9,406 nucleotides of DNA from Melioribacteraceae bacterium. Lineage in GTDB: Bacteria; Bacteroidota; Ignavibacteria; Ignavibacteriales; Melioribacteraceae. The notes below the pieces were generated by a model. That model had not been told where the DNA came from. It did not search any database and saw nothing but the letters and a program-made list of their open reading frames with translations. Numbering within the stretch: the first letter of the stretch is position 1; every line of letters starts with the position of its first letter. Positions 6,515 through 9,406 of the stretch are shown here, piece by piece. The stretch covers positions 1-9,406 of the forward strand of contig JALSNL010000364.1 in assembly GCA_026987055.1 (NCBI GenBank), read 5' to 3'. The position numbers were made by a program, and so were the translations under genes.

Positions 6515-8074
6515 TTAGTGAACAATATAGTTTTCTGCAATTTTATTAAATAGTTTTATCTGTTCGTCAACCCAATTTTGATTTCGATTTAATTCTTTTG
6601 CCATAATATTTGCTACTTTTGGAGCTACTTCCAAAGCGGCTTTTGCATCAAGCAGCAACATTCGTGTTCTTCTGGCAATAAAATCATCAACTGTTCTAGC
6701 CATTTCATTTCTCACTGCCCAAACAACTTCTCCAACAACAGTTTTAAATTTCGGATGTAGTAATTCTTTATACGTATTATCATTTCTAAATAATTCATTA
6801 ATTGAAATAGCATCGGAACCGTAAATTTCCAAATCACCAAACTCATTTGAGTGATTATGATATCCGTGTAATCTCAATTCTTTTGTGACGGATTTCTCAT
6901 GTGGTAAATCTGCAAGTATTAACGCCTGGTCAACTGTATCTTCCGCCATCTTTCTGTAGGTTGTCCACTTACCTCCGGCAATTGTTACTAAACCTGAGCG
7001 TGAAACATTTATAGTGTGTTCACGGGAAATTGCAGCTGTATTTTCTTCTTCACCGCTTTTTACCAAAGGACGCAAACCTGCAAAAACACTAAGAATATCA
7101 CTATGTTGCGGATCTTTTGTAAGATAACGTGCCGTATGTTTTAGTAAAAATTCTATTTCTTCTTCAAATGGTTTCGGTTCCAATAAAAATTCATCAACTT
7201 CGGTGTCGGTTGTACCAACCAAAACTTTATCATGCCATGGAATTGCAAAAATTACTCTGCCATCATCTGTATGAGGAACCATTATTGCTGTATTTCCGGG
7301 GATGAATGTTTTATCCAAAACAATATGTACACCTTGACCGCTTACAATTATTTCGGCAGCTTTTTTATCATCCAGTTTTCTTATAGAATCTGTAAAAACA
7401 CCGGTTGCATTTATTACAACTTTTGCGTTTAGTTTATATTTTTTATTTGATTCAACATCAACGGCTTCTACACCGCAAATTACATCATCATCTTTAAGTA
7501 TGGAAATAACTTTAACATAATTAATCAAAGTTGCTCCTTGCTCGTATGCTGTTTCTGCCATGTTTATTGCCAAACGTGCATCGTCAAACTGACCATCGTA
7601 ATAAATTACACCGCCGCGAAGTCCTTCTGTTTCAAGCGTTGGAAGATGTTTAAGCGTTTCTTCTTTAGAGAGAATTTTAGACGAACCAAATCCTTCTTTT
7701 CCGGCAAGAGCATCATAAAGTTTTAATCCTATTCCATAAAACGGACCTTCCCACCAATCGTAATTAGGAACAATAAACGGGAGGTCATGAACCAAGTGTG
7801 GAGCATTACGCTTTAATATTCCTCTCTCTTTAAGCGCTTCCAGAACCAATGAAATATTTCCTTGCTGAAGATAACGAACTCCGCCATGAACAAGTTTAGT
7901 GCTTCTGCTTGAAGTTCCTTTTGCAAAATCGGATTGTTCCAACAGTAACGCTTTGTATCCGCGGGAAGCTGCTTCTATTGCTACACCAATTCCTGTTGCA
8001 CCACCACCAATAATTATAAAATCCCATTCATAATTAACTTCTTCTATACGTTTTATCATTTCATTTCTATTCAT
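6515..8074 (-). CDS. glpD: FAD-dependent glycerol-3-phosphate dehydrogenase
   Basis: GlpD oxidises sn-glycerol-3-phosphate to dihydroxyacetone phosphate and passes electrons through FAD to the membrane quinone pool. It links glycerol and glycerolipid breakdown to glycolysis and respiration. The 519 residues are typical for the family. The Rossmann dinucleotide motif is GGGATGIG (23-30), with E46 after the second strand as the expected ribose ligand. It is followed by the GlpD signature GTSSRSTKLVHGGVRYLQ (53-70). Substrate-domain motifs include GVHIVLDKT, a VGTTDTE segment and AGGKWTTYRKMAEDT (from A366). The C-terminal helical DAO_C-type domain spans about 390-510. The ATG overlaps the TGA of the upstream hydrolase gene (ATGA), and GAGAGGA lies four bases before it, so the start is well supported and translation is probably coupled. 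A soluble glycerol-phosphate oxidase using oxygen is a less likely alternative. Confidence 0.96.
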   Translation of the reverse strand: MNRNEMIKRIEEVNYEWDFIIIGGGATGIGVAIEAASRGYKALLLEQSDFAKGTSSRSTKLVHGGVRYLQQGNISLVLEALKERGILKRNAPHLVHDLPFIVPNYDWWEGPFYGIGLKLYDALAGKEGFGSSKILSKEETLKHLPTLETEGLRGGVIYYDGQFDDARLAINMAETAYEQGATLINYVKVISILKDDDVICGVEAVDVESNKKYKLNAKVVINATGVFTDSIRKLDDKKAAEIIVSGQGVHIVLDKTFIPGNTAIMVPHTDDGRVIFAIPWHDKVLVGTTDTEVDEFLLEPKPFEEEIEFLLKHTARYLTKDPQHSDILSVFAGLRPLVKSGEEENTAAISREHTINVSRSGLVTIAGGKWTTYRKMAEDTVDQALILADLPHEKSVTKELRLHGYHNHSNEFGDLEIYGSDAISINELFRNDNTYKELLHPKFKTVVGEVVWAVRNEMARTVDDFIARRTRMLLLDAKAALEVAPKVANIMAKELNRNQNWVDEQIKLFNKIAENYIVH

Positions 8075-9060
8075 TGTTTCCTCTCAAAAGGTAATGGTTT
8101 TATTTTATTAAGAATTTTATTGTATCTTTTTAGCAACCACAATTCCAATTTGGTTTTATCCTCCGTTAAAAAATTATTTATTGTTTCGGAAAATTCCGGT
8201 GTACGTAAATAACCATAGGATTTATGCGGATTAGGTTCTCCATTCATTTGATAGTCGTTAGAAACTATTATATCTTTTACTTTAACTCCGTTTTTATTTT
8301 CATCATAATCATTGGCTAAATTATAATTAATTGCAACACTATCTTCCAAATCGGAAAAGTTAAACCAATTTTTTGTTATACCGGGCGGAGTTTTTAGTTT
8401 TTCTTTTTTGTTAAAAACTTCTTCGTATTCTTTTATTGTTTTGCTAACAATAACAGGTAAACCCAACGGAGACCCGATTGTGATAAAGGTGTTAATTTTA
8501 ATTTCAGGCACCAAAAATGTGAGAACATCATAAGCAACTATTGTTCCCATTGAATGTGCTATTAAAAATATTTCATCATTTTTATATTTATTTAATACTT
8601 TAACCAATCTGGTTCTTATTTGCTCTCTTACAAGCGGAGTGTTTTTATTTTTGTGATTTGAGTAATAAATTTCAAGTTCCTTAAAATAATTATGGAAAAC
8701 CATATCTGATACAAATGAAAAATTAGTTGTAAGATCTTTGTTTAAAAAAATTTTATCCATTTGATCTTCAATAAATTTTAATACTTTTTTACGTGTAGTA
8801 TGTTGTTTGGGCACATAGTTTTTAGGAGAGAGTGTATATTTTTCATCAAGATAATATGGATTTTCTTTATCCGTAATTAATTCATTAAGAGGTTTTTTGT
8901 TTAGAATATCCGCCCAATAAACCATTTCAAATTTCGGACGGTAAATGAATTTGTTGATTTTATTCAATCCTTCAAAAATGGAAGTTTGCCACCACAAAGA
9001 AAGAGTTTCTTTTGGAGGTTTATTTCCCAAACCATGTATTGAAATAATTACTTTAGACAT
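8071..9060 (-). CDS. Alpha/beta hydrolase, possible lipase or esterase
   Basis: A 329-residue protein with no signal peptide or membrane helix, so probably cytoplasmic. The alpha/beta-hydrolase fold is shown by the N-terminal strand and oxyanion loop VIISIHGLGNKP (4-15), the nucleophile elbow IAHSMG with S170, and the next strand INTFITIGSPLGLPV. Likely remaining triad members are an aspartate in NFSDLEDSVA (D237 or D240) and H279 in PNPHKSYG. The elbow has Ala in place of the usual first Gly, which is tolerated in lipases. Between the oxyanion loop and the elbow is a long, charged, helical insertion (about 45-155). The gene starts 15 bp after the GDPD gene and overlaps glpD by 4 bp, so it is the middle gene of one operon. 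That context suggests an acyl-ester hydrolase acting on a glycerolipid, but no substrate can be read from the sequence. Confidence 0.85.
   Translation of the reverse strand: MSKVIISIHGLGNKPPKETLSLWWQTSIFEGLNKINKFIYRPKFEMVYWADILNKKPLNELITDKENPYYLDEKYTLSPKNYVPKQHTTRKKVLKFIEDQMDKIFLNKDLTTNFSFVSDMVFHNYFKELEIYYSNHKNKNTPLVREQIRTRLVKVLNKYKNDEIFLIAHSMGTIVAYDVLTFLVPEIKINTFITIGSPLGLPVIVSKTIKEYEEVFNKKEKLKTPPGITKNWFNFSDLEDSVAINYNLANDYDENKNGVKVKDIIVSNDYQMNGEPNPHKSYGYLRTPEFSETINNFLTEDKTKLELWLLKRYNKILNKIKPLPFERKQ
8079..8085 (-). promoter_or_regulatory. Ribosome binding site for glpD inside the hydrolase gene
   Basis: On the minus strand GAGAGGA lies four bases before the glpD ATG, within the last codons of the hydrolase gene. 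With the ATGA start/stop overlap it supports re-initiation or coupled translation. Confidence 0.6.
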
Positions 9061-9075
9061 TTTTAATGTTTTACT

Positions 9076-9406
9076 TTATAATTTACCTATAAGTTTGGAA
9101 CGCAGCCATTCGGCTCTGTTGGTTGTTATCCCGTCAATTTTCCAATCGATTAATTTTTGTGCTTGCTCAAAATTATCAACCGTCCAAACATACAAAAGTA
9201 ATCCGGCAGATTTAACTTTACCGGCAAATTCTTTAGTTAATAATTTACCTGCCCAAACATCTAATCCATCAAGATTTGCTTTTTTTACCTTTTTAATTAA
9301 TTGATTAACCGAAGGACTTATAATTTTTGTGTACCACGTATAATCCAAATCTGCAAGATAAAGAGAAATATATTTTGGAAATAATTTTTTCACTTCGGCA
9401 ATTGTT
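9076..9406 (-). CDS. Glycerophosphodiester phosphodiesterase family protein, 5' end outside the window
   Basis: This is the C-terminal portion (109 residues) of a TIM-barrel phosphodiesterase. The frame stays open to the window edge: a GTG at 9393 is preceded in frame by T-I-A-E, and TIAEVKKLFPKY reads as ordinary internal sequence. The family cleaves glycerophosphodiesters, such as glycerophosphocholine, to glycerol-3-phosphate and an alcohol. The recognisable signature is the last part of the barrel: GLLLYVWTVDNFEQAQKLI, then the WKIDGITTNRAEWLR strand and helix, as in the family's V-W-T-V-N...GVDGIITDRP pattern. The N-terminal catalytic HRG and Glu/Asp residues lie outside the window, so activity and localisation cannot be judged. 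It is the first visible gene of an operon with the hydrolase and glpD. Its product, glycerol-3-phosphate, is the substrate of GlpD, which strengthens the call. Confidence 0.85.
   Translation of the reverse strand, partial: TIAEVKKLFPKYISLYLADLDYTWYTKIISPSVNQLIKKVKKANLDGLDVWAGKLLTKEFAGKVKSAGLLLYVWTVDNFEQAQKLIDWKIDGITTNRAEWLRSKLIGKL

Noticed and set aside
8945..9304. Plus-strand open frame of 119 codons opposite the hydrolase and GDPD genes
   Set aside because: It runs antisense across two supported coding regions and shows no domain or ribosome binding site; it mirrors codon bias on the other strand.
9391..9393. GTG at 9393 as the start of the GDPD gene
   Set aside because: The visible part lacks the catalytic N-terminal half of the barrel and the frame continues upstream, so this is an internal valine codon.

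Overview
The window is about 65% A+T and reads like a free-living member of the Bacteroidota/Ignavibacteria/Calditrichota neighbourhood. The best clue is the pair of C-terminal type IX secretion sorting domains with the motif YPNPFNPTTTI, a form I associate with Ignavibacteria and relatives. Most genes also lack a clear Shine-Dalgarno sequence, which is common in that group. The lineage is inferred from these features, not from a marker gene.

Plus strand, 1-6027. First comes the 3' part of a large secreted protein with a type IX sorting domain (2-1522), followed by a hairpin terminator. Next is a secreted M23 zinc peptidase, also with a type IX sorting domain (1766-2875). A 20-bp perfect palindrome sits in frame inside that sorting domain. 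Then comes a lipoprotein with a spondin_N domain (2967-3707), preceded by an unusually strong ribosome binding site and followed by a clean hairpin. Last is a two-component pair with overlapping genes: an OmpR/PhoB-type response regulator (3804-4523) and a membrane histidine kinase (4507-6027). These genes look like cell-surface, export and sensing functions, but nothing in the sequence proves that they are co-regulated.

Middle, 6028-6514. This 487-bp gap lies between convergent genes and has no credible coding region. It holds a nested inverted-repeat element (6036-6164) and two diverged tandem copies of a roughly 125-bp repeat (6193-6315 and 6342-6471). All look like non-coding interspersed repeats.

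Minus strand, 9406-6515. A compact operon reads, in transcription order, a glycerophosphodiester phosphodiesterase (5' end outside the window), an alpha/beta hydrolase with an AHSMG nucleophile elbow, and glpD. The hydrolase and glpD overlap by ATGA. The order suggests glycerolipid breakdown: acyl-ester hydrolysis (hypothetical, the middle gene), glycerophosphodiester to glycerol-3-phosphate (GDPD), then glycerol-3-phosphate to dihydroxyacetone phosphate (GlpD).

I see no RNA genes, insertion sequences or CRISPR arrays. The most unusual observations are the in-frame palindrome in the peptidase gene and the hydrolase embedded in the GDPD-glpD operon. I see no convincing wholly new multi-gene system.
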